Of a stretch of DNA of 22,741 nt, positions 1-7,605 are shown piece after piece. The first letter of the stretch is position 1; each line of letters opens with the position of its first letter. A model generated the notes under the pieces. The model made no database searches and was not told the DNA's origin. It saw only the letters and a list, made by a program, of their open reading frames with translations. Source of the DNA: Gammaproteobacteria bacterium (GTDB lineage: Bacteria; Pseudomonadota; Gammaproteobacteria; SZUA-152); NCBI GenBank assembly GCA_030613605.1, contig JAUWLO010000008.1, positions 1 to 22,741 on the forward strand, in the 5' to 3' direction. A program made the translations under genes and the position numbers.

Positions 1-59
1 GATTTCATTCTCGTGCCCTGACCTGCAGCCAGCACGACAACGCTTAAAGGCATAACCAT
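1..59 (-). CDS. glmU: Bifunctional UDP-GlcNAc pyrophosphorylase / GlcN-1-P acetyltransferase, N-terminal fragment
   Basis: Only the first 19-20 codons lie in the window; the gene continues off the left edge. Reading the minus strand from 59 gives MVMPLSVVVLAAGQGTRMKS, whose LAAGxGTRMxS segment is the nucleotide-binding signature at the N-terminus of GlmU-type sugar nucleotidyltransferases. In the family, GlmU makes UDP-GlcNAc for peptidoglycan and LPS in the cytoplasm. Position directly downstream of atpC is the classical gammaproteobacterial order and supports glmU over other pyrophosphorylases. The start is uncertain: ATG at 59 has AGAG 7 bases upstream, while ATG at 53 gives the shorter MPLSVV start. 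A terminator at 244-271 separates it from the ATP synthase operon, so it probably has its own promoter in the 60-243 interval, where I could not identify convincing boxes. Confidence 0.85.
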   Translation of the reverse strand, partial: MVMPLSVVVLAAGQGTRMK

Positions 60-243
60 CACATCACTCTTTTTGGTGAATTTAAAACCATCTGCATAGA
101 AGTAACCTGCTCAGTGTATACCGAACCATGCCCCTTAATCACCTGTACAAATTAGCGGCAGATGATTGAATTCTTGTAGAAAAACATAGGATTAGGCGCA
201 AAATTACCTAAATCCAAGCTTTTCTACTGGCTAAAAAGAGGCC

Positions 244-271
244 AAAAAAAAGGGCGGAAAACCGCCCTTTT
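244..271 (-). terminator. Intrinsic terminator of the ATP synthase operon
   Basis: On the minus strand AAAAGGGCGG, a TTTT loop and CCGCCC are followed by eight T residues (A-run at 244-251 of the given strand). The GC stem is 6 bp, extendable by A-T pairs, and it sits about 50 bases downstream of the atpC stop. This is a textbook Rho-independent terminator. The given strand also ends in TTTT after the stem, so some bidirectional activity is possible, but no plus-strand gene reads into it. Confidence 0.9.
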
Positions 272-323
272 CGCCCTCCCCCACCTACGTTAATCACTAA
301 CGCAGGCTTACTACTAATTATTT

Positions 324-752
324 CTATCGCCCAAGTTTTTTCTTCAAGCGCTGTACAGCCTGAATCTGCGCCATGGCTTCAGCCAGCTCAGCGGTAGCAG
401 CGGCATAGTCGACGTCATCTTTTTGATCTTTGAGCGTTTTTTCTGCTCGTTCCTTGGCCTGGATGGCTGCCGCCTCGTCGATATCATGGGCGCGCGTGGC
501 CGTGTCCGCCAGTATGGTCACCGCAGCTGGCTGAATTTCCAGCATACCGCCTGAAACGTAGATAACATGCTCTTCTTCAGAATCAGGTGTCTGGATGCGA
601 ACTTCGCCAGGCTTGATACGGGTTAGTAACGGCGCATGACGAGGGAAAATACCCAAATCGCCCATTACACCGGGAGCAAATAACATCGTCGCTGGCCCGG
701 AGAAGATTTCTTCCTCGGCGCTTACAACGTCTACATGCATGGTCATTGCCAT
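324..752 (-). CDS. atpC: F1Fo ATP synthase epsilon subunit
   Basis: This is the central-stalk epsilon subunit of F1, which couples rotation to catalysis and can inhibit ATP hydrolysis. The 142-residue product has the beta-sandwich N-domain (MAMTMHVDVVSAEEEIFSG, then LGIFPRHAPLLTRIKPG and the YVSGGMLEIQP segment) and a helical C-domain from about residue 90 (DEAAAIQAKERAEK, then DVDYAAATAELAEAMAQIQ). Length and motifs match the E. coli-type protein. The ATG at 752 is preceded by GAGGAAACAATT, a good ribosome binding site. It is the last gene of the operon; the terminator at 244-271 follows. Confidence 0.97.
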   Translation of the reverse strand: MAMTMHVDVVSAEEEIFSGPATMLFAPGVMGDLGIFPRHAPLLTRIKPGEVRIQTPDSEEEHVIYVSGGMLEIQPAAVTILADTATRAHDIDEAAAIQAKERAEKTLKDQKDDVDYAAATAELAEAMAQIQAVQRLKKKLGR

Positions 753-778
753 AATTGTTTCCTCTTACCCTTTACCTG

Positions 779-804
779 TTTAAGACTTTAGCTATTTAAG
801 ACTT
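779..804 (-). repeat. 10-bp direct repeat in the atpD-atpC spacer
   Basis: TTTAAGACTT occurs at 779-788 and again at 795-804, a 16-base period, in the space between atpD and atpC. It is short, and its role, if any, is unknown. It is one of several repeat-bearing spacers in this operon. Confidence 0.6.
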
Positions 805-808
805 ACGA

Positions 809-2188
809 TCAGGAGAGGGTCTTGGCTTTTTCGACAACTTCTTCGATTCCGCCAACCATGTAAAAAGCTTGCTCAGGAAGCGCGTCGTGTTCGCCATCAA
901 CAATGGCCTTAAAGCCAGCGATGGTGTCTTTAAGTGATACGTACTTACCCGGAGAACCAGTGAACACTTCCGCCACGAAGAAAGGCTGTGACAGGAAGCG
1001 TTGCAGTTTACGTGCGCGGTTAACCGACAATTTGTCTTCTTCAGACAGTTCGTCCATGCCCAGAATCGCAATGATATCTTTCAGCTCTTTATAACGCTGC
1101 AAAGTGAACTGTACTTCACGAGCAACATTGTAGTGTTCTTCACCGATGACCAAAGGATCCAACTGACGTGAAGTGGAATCCAGAGGATCCACCGCAGGGT
1201 AGATACCCAGTTCAGCGATCTGACGCGACAACACCAGGGTGGCATCCAGGTGAGCAAATGTGGTTGCAGGTGATGGATCGGTCAAATCATCGGCAGGCAC
1301 GTAGACAGCCTGGAATGATGTGATGGAACCGGTTTTGGTTGACGTAATGCGCTCCTGAAGCGCACCCATTTCTTCAGCCAGTGTCGGCTGATAGCCCACC
1401 GCAGAAGGCATACGACCCAACAGTGCAGATACCTCGGTACCGGCCAATGTGTAACGGTAGATGTTATCCACGAACAGCAACACTTCGCGACCTTCGTCAC
1501 GGAAATGCTCGGCCATGGTCAAACCGGTCAACGCAACACGCAGACGGTTACCAGGAGGCTCATTCATCTGACCGTAAACCAGCGCCACTTTATCCAGCAC
1601 GCCGCCTTCTTCCATTTCGTAGTAGAAGTCATTACCTTCACGAGTACGTTCGCCCACACCGGCGAACACGGAAAAACCACTATGTTCAACGGCGATGTTA
1701 CGAATCAATTCCATCAGCGTAACGGTCTTGCCCACACCCGCACCACCGAACAAACCGATTTTACCGCCCTTGGCGATAGGCATGATCAAATCGATAACCT
1801 TGATACCGGTTTCGAGAATATCCAGACTGGAAGACAGTTCATCAAAGGCAGGTGGTTTGCGATGAATCGGCATGGTCTTGTCGGCTTTTACTTCACCAGC
1901 CTGATCAATCGGGCGACCTAACACGTCCATGATACGACCCAGGGTACCCTGACCCACTGGCACCTGAATCGGGCTACCGGTACCACTCACCGCCATGCCG
2001 CGTTTCAGGCCATCGGTTGTGCCCATGGCAATGGCACGTACCACGCCGTCACCTAATTGCTGTTGTACTTCAAGGGTCAGATCGACGTCGTTTAACTTCA
2101 TCGCGTCATAGACCTTCGGCATGGCATCGCGTGGGAATTCCACGTCGACCACTGCGCCGATGATTTGTACAATTTTTCCTGAACTCAT
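809..2188 (-). CDS. atpD: F1Fo ATP synthase beta subunit
   Basis: This is the catalytic beta subunit (three per F1), which makes ATP from ADP and phosphate at the inner face of the cytoplasmic membrane. The 459-residue protein carries the P-loop GGAGVGKT at about 148-155, the GERTREGNDFYYEM segment with the catalytic glutamate near 185-195, the VDNIYRYTLAGTEVSALLGR region, and the DELSEEDK lever motif near the C-terminus. Length matches the proteobacterial family (about 460). The ATG at 2188 has an AAAGAGGA ribosome binding site upstream. A 6-bp hairpin lies in the spacer to atpG. No anomalies were seen in the coding sequence. Confidence 0.99.
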   Translation of the reverse strand: MSSGKIVQIIGAVVDVEFPRDAMPKVYDAMKLNDVDLTLEVQQQLGDGVVRAIAMGTTDGLKRGMAVSGTGSPIQVPVGQGTLGRIMDVLGRPIDQAGEVKADKTMPIHRKPPAFDELSSSLDILETGIKVIDLIMPIAKGGKIGLFGGAGVGKTVTLMELIRNIAVEHSGFSVFAGVGERTREGNDFYYEMEEGGVLDKVALVYGQMNEPPGNRLRVALTGLTMAEHFRDEGREVLLFVDNIYRYTLAGTEVSALLGRMPSAVGYQPTLAEEMGALQERITSTKTGSITSFQAVYVPADDLTDPSPATTFAHLDATLVLSRQIAELGIYPAVDPLDSTSRQLDPLVIGEEHYNVAREVQFTLQRYKELKDIIAILGMDELSEEDKLSVNRARKLQRFLSQPFFVAEVFTGSPGKYVSLKDTIAGFKAIVDGEHDALPEQAFYMVGGIEEVVEKAKTLS

Positions 2189-2224
2189 GTTCCAGTCCTC
2201 TTTAAATTAACTAAATTCTTTTAT

Positions 2225-2245
2225 CGCAATTCTTAAATTATTGCG
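2225..2245 (-). repeat. Small inverted repeat in the atpG-atpD spacer
   Basis: CGCAAT (2225-2230) pairs perfectly with ATTGCG (2240-2245) around a 9-base AT-rich loop, immediately downstream of the atpG stop on the mRNA. No T-run follows on the minus strand, so it does not look like a terminator. It could be an mRNA stability or processing element; that is inference. Confidence 0.5.
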
Positions 2246-2252
2246 GCTTTTA

Positions 2253-3113
2253 TTAAACTGCCGCGGCGCCACTGACGATCTCGGAAATTTCCTGAGTAAT
2301 CGCCGCCTGACGAGCTTTGTTATAAGCCAAATTCAATTCATCAATCAGGTCGCTGGCGTTATCAGTGGCTGCTTTCATCGCCACCATACGGGCGGATTGT
2401 TCACTGGCGACATTTTCAACCACAGCCTGGTACACCAGCGACTCAACATAACGCGTCAACAAATCGGTAATGACATCCTTGGCTTCAGGTTCGTAAAGAT
2501 AATCCCAGTGATGAGCATATTCTTTTTCTTCTTTCGCCTGAATCGGTAACAACTGCTCGATCTGTGGATCCTGAGTCATGGTGCTAATGAATTCGTTATA
2601 CACCACAAATAGGCGATCAATTTCACCATCATCAAAGGCGTTCAACATTACCTTTATGGTGCCAATCATGTCGCTGATGCGTGGCGCATCACCCAGGTGA
2701 CTCACTTCCGCTTTAATGTTGCTGCCAATGCGTTTGAAAAAGCTGTTGCCCTTGGAGCCAATGGTACACACATCAATGCCAATACCTTTTCCATCCCACT
2801 CCCGCATGGATTTTAAGGTGGTACGAAACAGATTGGCATTCAGTCCACCGCACAATCCGCGATCACTGGAAACAATAATAAATCCAACACGCTTCACTTC
2901 GCGATCTTGCGTATAGGAATGTTTGTATTCCGGGTGAGATTGCGCCAGATGATGGATCACATTACGGATTTTTTTCGCATAAGGACGGGCTGACGCCATA
3001 CGCTCCTGTGCCTTACGCATTTTACTCGCCGCCACCATTTCCATGGCACTGGTAATCTTTTGCGTATTTTGAACGCTTTTGACTTTGGTGCGTATTTCTT
3101 TACCGACTGCCAT
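2253..3113 (-). CDS. atpG: F1Fo ATP synthase gamma subunit
   Basis: This is the rotor shaft of F1 (one copy), a coiled-coil that turns inside the alpha3beta3 ring. The 286-residue length is close to the E. coli protein. The N-terminal helix (KEIRTKVKSVQNTQKITSAMEMVAASKMRKAQ), the central SSDRGLCGGLN segment near residue 85, and the C-terminal helix (SARMVAMKAATDNASDLIDELNLAYNKARQAAITQEISEIV) are all diagnostic. The start is ATG at 3113, preceded by AGGAGATATGC, a strong ribosome binding site. The upstream spacer holds decayed 14-bp tandem repeats that each include an AGGA. Confidence 0.99.
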   Translation of the reverse strand: MAVGKEIRTKVKSVQNTQKITSAMEMVAASKMRKAQERMASARPYAKKIRNVIHHLAQSHPEYKHSYTQDREVKRVGFIIVSSDRGLCGGLNANLFRTTLKSMREWDGKGIGIDVCTIGSKGNSFFKRIGSNIKAEVSHLGDAPRISDMIGTIKVMLNAFDDGEIDRLFVVYNEFISTMTQDPQIEQLLPIQAKEEKEYAHHWDYLYEPEAKDVITDLLTRYVESLVYQAVVENVASEQSARMVAMKAATDNASDLIDELNLAYNKARQAAITQEISEIVSGAAAV

Positions 3114-3120
3114 GCATATC

Positions 3121-3175
3121 TCCTAACAGAAAGTTCCTAACAGGAAGCTCCTATCCTTAATTCCTATCGCTTAAT
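3121..3175 (-). repeat. Decayed 14-bp tandem repeat upstream of atpG
   Basis: Four head-to-tail units begin at 3121, 3135, 3149 and 3162. Units 1 and 2 (TCCTAACAGAAAGT and TCCTAACAGGAAGC) match at 12 of 14 bases. Units 3 and 4 (TCCTATCCTTAAT and TCCTATCGCTTAAT) differ by one indel. On the mRNA each unit presents an AGGA, the first being the actual atpG ribosome binding site, and the last unit overlaps the atpA stop codon. Confidence 0.7.
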
Positions 3176-4712
3176 AAGTGCCAGACGCTTTGAACTTCTC
3201 GATGGCCGCTTTCATTTCACCAGCGATGTCATCGTTGAAGTCTCCGCTCTCATCAATCCTGGCGAGCAGGTCAGCATTATTGGAACGCAGGAAGGAATGT
3301 AAGGCCGCTTCAAAATCCACAACCTTTTTCACATCAACGTCATCGAGGAAACCTTCGTTAGCCGCAAACAACGAACAGGCCATTTCCGCTACGGATAAAG
3401 GTGCGTACTGCAACTGTTTCATCAGCTCGGTAACACGTTGACCACGTTCGATCTGCTTACGAGTGGTTTCATCCAGATCAGAGGCAAACTGAGCAAATGC
3501 TGCCAGTTCACGATACTGTGCCAAATCAAGACGTACACCGCCACCCAACTTCTTGATGATCTTGGTCTGTGCTGCACCACCCACACGAGACACCGACAGA
3601 CCAGCATTAATAGCAGGACGGATACCAGCGTTGAACAAATCCGCTTCAAGGAAAATCTGGCCATCAGTGATGGAAATTACGTTGGTGGGCACGAATGCAG
3701 ATACGTCACCTGCCTGGGTTTCGATAATCGGTAATGCCGTCAACGAACCCGTCTGACCTTTCACTTCACCGTCCGTTAACCGTTCCACTTCCTTGGCATT
3801 AATGCGTGAAGCACGCTCCAGCAAGCGGGAATGCAAATAGAACACGTCACCCGGATAGGCCTCACGACCGGGAGGACGACGTAATAACAGAGATACCTGA
3901 CGATATGCCCAGGCCTGTTTGGTTAAATCATCATAAACAATCAGCGCATCTTCACCGCGATCACGGAAGTACTCACCCATAGTGCAACCAGCATAAGGTG
4001 CAATGTACTGCATGGCAGCAGGATCAGCAGCAGAAGCAGCAACAATAATAGTGTGATCCAGCGCACCGTGTTCTTCCAGCTTGCGTACTACGGATGCAAT
4101 AGATGATGCCTTTTGACCGATGGCAACATAGATACACTTAACACCGGTACCCTTCTGGTTGATGATGGCATCAATGGCCACGGCTGTTTTACCGGTTTGA
4201 CGATCTCCGATAATCAACTCGCGTTGACCGCGACCAACAGGCACCATGGCATCGATAGCCTTGAGGCCAGTTTGAACGGGCTCGTCAACAGACTTACGTT
4301 CGATAACACCCGGAGCCACTTTTTCAATAGGCTCATGACCGGCGGCTTCAATAGGTCCTTTACCATCAATGGGGTTACCCAGAGAATCAACCACACGGCC
4401 CAACAGACCCGTGCCCACTGGCACTTCCAGAATGCGGCCGGTGCATTGCACTTTGTCGCCTTCGGTTAGGTGCGTGTAATCACCCAAAACAACAGCGCCA
4501 ACGGAATCCTGTTCCAGGTTAAGCGCCATACCAAATGTGTTGCCGGGAAACTCGACCATCTCACCCAACATAACGTCGGATAAACCATGGATACGCACGA
4601 TACCATCAGTAATACTAACAATGGTTCCTTCGTTGCGCGCCTCGGTAGAGACATCAAAATTCTCGATTCGTTTTTTAATCAGCTCACTGATTTCAGACGG
4701 ATTTAATTGCAT
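3171..4712 (-). CDS. atpA: F1Fo ATP synthase alpha subunit
   Basis: This is the non-catalytic nucleotide-binding alpha subunit, alternating with beta in the F1 hexamer. The 513-residue length equals that of the E. coli protein. It starts MQLNPSEISELIKKRIENF, the short N-terminal helix that contacts delta, and has the P-loop GDRQTGKT at about 169-176, the VYDDLTKQAWAYRQVSLLLRRPPGREAYPGDVFYLHSRLLERA region, and the arginine finger segment ISVSRVGGAAQ near 370. The ATG at 4712 is preceded by AAGG with an 8-base spacer (TAAAAAAA). The coding sequence appears intact and conventional. Confidence 0.99.
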   Translation of the reverse strand: MQLNPSEISELIKKRIENFDVSTEARNEGTIVSITDGIVRIHGLSDVMLGEMVEFPGNTFGMALNLEQDSVGAVVLGDYTHLTEGDKVQCTGRILEVPVGTGLLGRVVDSLGNPIDGKGPIEAAGHEPIEKVAPGVIERKSVDEPVQTGLKAIDAMVPVGRGQRELIIGDRQTGKTAVAIDAIINQKGTGVKCIYVAIGQKASSIASVVRKLEEHGALDHTIIVAASAADPAAMQYIAPYAGCTMGEYFRDRGEDALIVYDDLTKQAWAYRQVSLLLRRPPGREAYPGDVFYLHSRLLERASRINAKEVERLTDGEVKGQTGSLTALPIIETQAGDVSAFVPTNVISITDGQIFLEADLFNAGIRPAINAGLSVSRVGGAAQTKIIKKLGGGVRLDLAQYRELAAFAQFASDLDETTRKQIERGQRVTELMKQLQYAPLSVAEMACSLFAANEGFLDDVDVKKVVDFEAALHSFLRSNNADLLARIDESGDFNDDIAGEMKAAIEKFKASGTY

Positions 4713-4766
4713 TTTTTTTACCTTTTATGGCGGCTTGAGACTGAAGACAAAAATAGTCAGTCAGCG

Positions 4767-5315
4767 TTAACCCACCAGTTCTACGGAAAGCTTGTTTAGT
4801 TGACCACTCACGGATCCATCGATCACCATATCGCCGGCTTTGATGATGGCACCGCCCATAAGGGATTCATCCACGGTGCACTTCAAAGACACTTCACGAC
4901 CCAACCGAGCCTTGAGCTTGTCGGCGATTAATGCCTGTTGTGCGGCGCTAACTTCCTGAGCAGAAATAATTTCAGCTTCAACAGTTTTTTCTGCTTCGGC
5001 TTTTAATGTTTCAAACTGCTCACAAATTTCAGCAACAACATCCAGGCGACGATTTTCAGTTAATAACCTGACAAGGTTACGTCCCTGATCGGTCATCACA
5101 TTTTCTTTACCAGAATCCGCAACATCAATAATCAACTGAGCCAGTTGCTCCTTGTTGACGCTGGTATTACCAATGATGTTTTGCATGTCGGCATCTGCGG
5201 TGATCAGCGCAACGGTTTGCAACAAAGCAGACCATTCCTTTAACTGACCACTGGCCTGCGCTGTTTCAAAAACGGCTTCGGCGTAAGGTCTGGCGATAGT
5301 GGATTTTTCTGCCAT
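4767..5315 (-). CDS. atpH: F1Fo ATP synthase delta subunit
   Basis: This peripheral-stalk subunit links the top of F1 (alpha N-termini) to the b dimer. The 182-residue product begins MAEKSTIARPYAEAVFETA, typical of the family, with a helical N-domain and the C-terminal signature near 140-180 (VDESLMGGAIIKAGDMVIDGSVSGQLNKL). It follows atpF with a 3-base gap, so it is probably translationally coupled to it; the GAG of GCAGAGATT within the end of atpF serves as a ribosome binding site. Start is ATG at 5315. Confidence 0.98.
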   Translation of the reverse strand: MAEKSTIARPYAEAVFETAQASGQLKEWSALLQTVALITADADMQNIIGNTSVNKEQLAQLIIDVADSGKENVMTDQGRNLVRLLTENRRLDVVAEICEQFETLKAEAEKTVEAEIISAQEVSAAQQALIADKLKARLGREVSLKCTVDESLMGGAIIKAGDMVIDGSVSGQLNKLSVELVG

Positions 5316-5318
5316 GGC

Positions 5319-5789
5319 TTAAATCTCTGCCGCCAGATCGTTCAACAGAGCATCATGAGACTTGGCATCGATTTCGCGCTTCAGTACTTTTTCGGCACCG
5401 GCAACCGCAATGCTTGCTACCTGCACACGCAGCGCCTCTTTAGCCTGATTAATCTCACGCTCGATATCCGCGTTGGCTGCGGTAACGATACGTTCACCTT
5501 CAGTGCGTGCTGTCACTTTTGCTTCTTCAACGATTTCAGAAGCACGCTTTAGACCTTGCGCGACAATATCAGCAGCCTGATCTTTGGCTTCTTTGATAAC
5601 CTCCAGCGCCTTCTTTTTAGCCAGCACTTCTTCGTGCTTGCCTTTTTCAGCGGCAGCGAGACCATCGGCAATACGCTTTTGGCGCGCTTCCATGATTCCG
5701 GACAGAGGTCCCCACATCACCTTGTTGACAAACCAGATCAACAGGCCGAACGCAATCATCTGCGCTATAAGGGTTACTGTAATATTCAC
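5319..5789 (-). CDS. atpF: F1Fo ATP synthase b subunit
   Basis: This is the peripheral-stalk b subunit, a homodimer with one N-terminal membrane helix (about residues 4-24) and a long charged coiled coil. Length, 156 residues, equals that of the E. coli protein. The start is GTG at 5789: GGAGG lies 9 bases upstream, and the nearby ATG (ATGAAACAGTGA) is out of frame, closes after three codons and is too close to the GGAGGA. Membrane segment: NITVTLIAQMIAFGLLIWFVNKV, followed by the MWGPL turn and the ARQKRIADGLAAAEKGK segment typical of b. Confidence 0.98.
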   Translation of the reverse strand: MNITVTLIAQMIAFGLLIWFVNKVMWGPLSGIMEARQKRIADGLAAAEKGKHEEVLAKKKALEVIKEAKDQAADIVAQGLKRASEIVEEAKVTARTEGERIVTAANADIEREINQAKEALRVQVASIAVAGAEKVLKREIDAKSHDALLNDLAAEI

Positions 5790-5912
5790 TGTTTCATTCC
5801 TCCCGGTGTGTCGCTGTTGTCGTTAACGTCTACAGCTGATCACCAAGTTAGTATCTTTATCTTTAAAAACTTTCTATTAATAACGTTTTCGTTTTTTATT
5901 AACAAAAAGAAC

Positions 5913-5933
5913 AAAAAGTAAAAAGTAAAAAGT
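5913..5933 (-). repeat. Triple AAAAAGT repeat after atpE
   Basis: AAAAAGT occurs three times in tandem at 5913-5919, 5920-5926 and 5927-5933, directly after the atpE stop codon. On the mRNA it reads ACUUUUU three times in a U-rich 145-base spacer before atpF. No stable hairpin precedes it, so it does not resemble an intrinsic terminator. Confidence 0.75.
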
Positions 5934-5934
5934 A

Positions 5935-6222
5935 TTAAAGCGCGCCGATAGCGGCGGCCAAAGCACCAACAAAGGGGTTAGCAAACAGGAACCACATGGC
6001 AAATGCGAGGATGATGAACGGGAAAGATTCCATCAAACCAGCAAAGATAAACATGTTGGTCATCAATACAGGGCGCATTTCAGGCTGACGTGCAATGCCT
6101 TCCAATGTTTTGGCGCAGATCAAACCCCAGCCAATGGCTGAACCCAGTCCGGCAGCGGCAAGAATTACACCTACACCAACAGCAGTGTATGAGTAAATCA
6201 TCGCGATCATATCAGGTGTCAT
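5935..6222 (-). CDS. atpE: F1Fo ATP synthase c subunit (proteolipid ring)
   Basis: This is the ion-carrying ring subunit of Fo, a two-helix hairpin. The 95 residues exceed the 79 of E. coli, with extra residues at both ends. Helix 1 spans about 11-35 (GVGVILAAAGLGSAIGWG), the polar loop is ARQPEM at 44-49, and helix 2 runs from about 54 to 82. The ion-binding carboxylate is Glu65 in AGLMESFPFI, where E. coli has Asp61. Ser66 follows it, and Trp32 occupies the position of the sodium-ligand Gln32 of Ilyobacter-type rings. Protons are the likelier coupling ion, but that is inference. ATG at 6222 has AGGAGA upstream and, before that, a U-rich repeat cluster. Confidence 0.98.
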   Translation of the reverse strand: MTPDMIAMIYSYTAVGVGVILAAAGLGSAIGWGLICAKTLEGIARQPEMRPVLMTNMFIFAGLMESFPFIILAFAMWFLFANPFVGALAAAIGAL

Positions 6223-6243
6223 TTGTTACTCTCCTAAATGTTA

Positions 6244-6311
6244 AAAACTAAAAATAATTACAAAAACTAACCAAAACTAAAAACGTATAATCTACAAATT
6301 TTTAAAACTAA
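6244..6311 (-). repeat. Four copies of AAAACTAA upstream of atpE
   Basis: AAAACTAA lies at 6244-6251, 6263-6270, 6273-6280 and 6304-6311, so the mRNA before atpE carries UUAGUUUU four times in the 95-base atpB-atpE spacer. E. coli atpE is known to have a U-rich translational enhancer upstream of its ribosome binding site that supports high subunit c synthesis. A similar role here is inference from composition and position. Confidence 0.7.
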
Positions 6312-6317
6312 AAAAGG

Positions 6318-7133
6318 TTAATGATCTCGAGTATGAGCCATACCCAGATACACGATGGTCAATACCATGAAAATAAATGCCTGCAGAGTGATGACCAAGA
6401 TGTGGAACAACAACCAGCCCAGGTCCAGCACTACCTGCAATGGGAACCATATCAACATGCCTATACCCAGCGTTGCGGCTCCGGACAATAGTGCGATCAA
6501 CAGGAATACCAGCTCACCAGCAAACATATTGCCGAACAAACGTAGACCAAGACTAAGTGGCTTGGCCAGCTCTTCGATTGCTGTCATTAATATGTTGGCA
6601 GGAACAGCCATTTTACCGAAGGGATGAAACAGAAACATTTTCAGGTAACCCACTGGGCCTTTGACTTTCAAATTGAAATACAGGGATACCATGAACACCA
6701 CCAACGCCATGGCCATGGGTAAACTCAGGTCTGTAGTGGGCACAACCTTGAGATACTCAATGCCAAACATTTTGCCAATCGTCGGTAACAAATCAACGGG
6801 AATTAAATCCATGAAGTTCATTAGCCAGACCCAGACAAAAATAGTCAGTGCCATGGGTGCAATCAACGGATGGTGGCCAGGGAAAGAATCTTTTACCTGG
6901 GTCTGTACAAATTCAAGAATGGATTCGACAAAATTCTGAAAACCACCGGGTACACCCTCGGTAGCATTTTTGGCAACACGTCCACCGACAATCACAAACA
7001 ACGCGCCAAGCAACAACGATATAATAATCGTGTCCAGGTTCCAGGTCATAAACCCTTCACCGATATGATTGTTGGTTAAGTGGTGCTGAATATACTGGAC
7101 GGTGCCACCGCCACTGCCTTCTGCTTGAGACAA
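6318..7133 (-). CDS. atpB: F1Fo ATP synthase a subunit
   Basis: This is the stator subunit that forms the two half-channels for ions across the membrane. The 271-residue polytopic protein has about five or six membrane helices. The essential arginine is Arg198 in KPLSLGLRLFGNMFAGELVF, and the C-terminal helix is LQAFIFMVLTIVYLGMA. The start is TTG at 7133: the product begins MSQAEGSGGGTVQYIQHHL, with the conserved YIQHHL segment at about 14-19, and GAGG stands 9 bases upstream. No ATG occurs before residue 29, so a downstream start would lose conserved sequence. Confidence 0.97.
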   Translation of the reverse strand: MSQAEGSGGGTVQYIQHHLTNNHIGEGFMTWNLDTIIISLLLGALFVIVGGRVAKNATEGVPGGFQNFVESILEFVQTQVKDSFPGHHPLIAPMALTIFVWVWLMNFMDLIPVDLLPTIGKMFGIEYLKVVPTTDLSLPMAMALVVFMVSLYFNLKVKGPVGYLKMFLFHPFGKMAVPANILMTAIEELAKPLSLGLRLFGNMFAGELVFLLIALLSGAATLGIGMLIWFPLQVVLDLGWLLFHILVITLQAFIFMVLTIVYLGMAHTRDH

Positions 7134-7157
7134 GGGTCTATTCCTCTTTAAAGTTTT

Positions 7158-7583
7158 TTAATCTGAACTGCCCGCCGCTTTCCGGTCACGCACGCTCATC
7201 AGGTAACTTGTCTGTGCCAGGGCAAAGCCGATAAACACGGCCATGGGTTCCAGTTTAATTGCGCCTAAACCAATTCCCAACACTATAATCACTGCCGCAA
7301 ACCGTACTACGGCACCGATGTATAAAATCATCATGCTTCTGTGAGGATCACTCAGCGCGATCTCATTTGCGCGCTTAAAGCCCCCGATCGAAATCAGGGC
7401 GAGTAACACACTGGCTAAGCCCCCGTAGAGTGCTGACAGTGCGCCCCAAACAGAATCATTTACAGTTTCATTTGAAAATAGCTCTATGCCAAAAAAAAAT
7501 GCTGCGACAACTGCTGTTACCAACAGTTGAACAAAAACAACCCGGCGAGCCTTGGCGGCTAAATTAATCCCTAATGGACTCAC
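7158..7583 (-). CDS. atpI: ATP synthase protein I
   Basis: This four-helix membrane protein is encoded at the head of many atp operons and is thought to help c-ring assembly or magnesium supply; it is not part of the mature enzyme. The 141 residues show hydrophobic segments at about 13-34, 44-66, 80-98 and 103-125. The start is GTG at 7583, the first possible codon after an in-frame TAG three codons upstream. No clear ribosome binding site is visible, so translation may be coupled to atpZ, whose stop lies 22 bases upstream. The assignment rests on position and topology more than on sharp motifs. Confidence 0.88.
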   Translation of the reverse strand: MSPLGINLAAKARRVVFVQLLVTAVVAAFFFGIELFSNETVNDSVWGALSALYGGLASVLLALISIGGFKRANEIALSDPHRSMMILYIGAVVRFAAVIIVLGIGLGAIKLEPMAVFIGFALAQTSYLMSVRDRKAAGSSD

Positions 7584-7605
7584 TGTTTTCTATTACTGCT
7601 TACTT

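Noticed and set aside
1381..1921. Long open frames on the plus strand antisense to atpD
   Set aside because: They lie opposite a highly conserved gene, have low-complexity arginine/proline/histidine-rich translations and no ribosome binding sites; they are codon-bias shadows.
4739..4762. GACTGA/TCAGTC inverted repeat in the atpH-atpA spacer
   Set aside because: Six-base arms with a 12-base loop have little stability, and no other signal supports a function.
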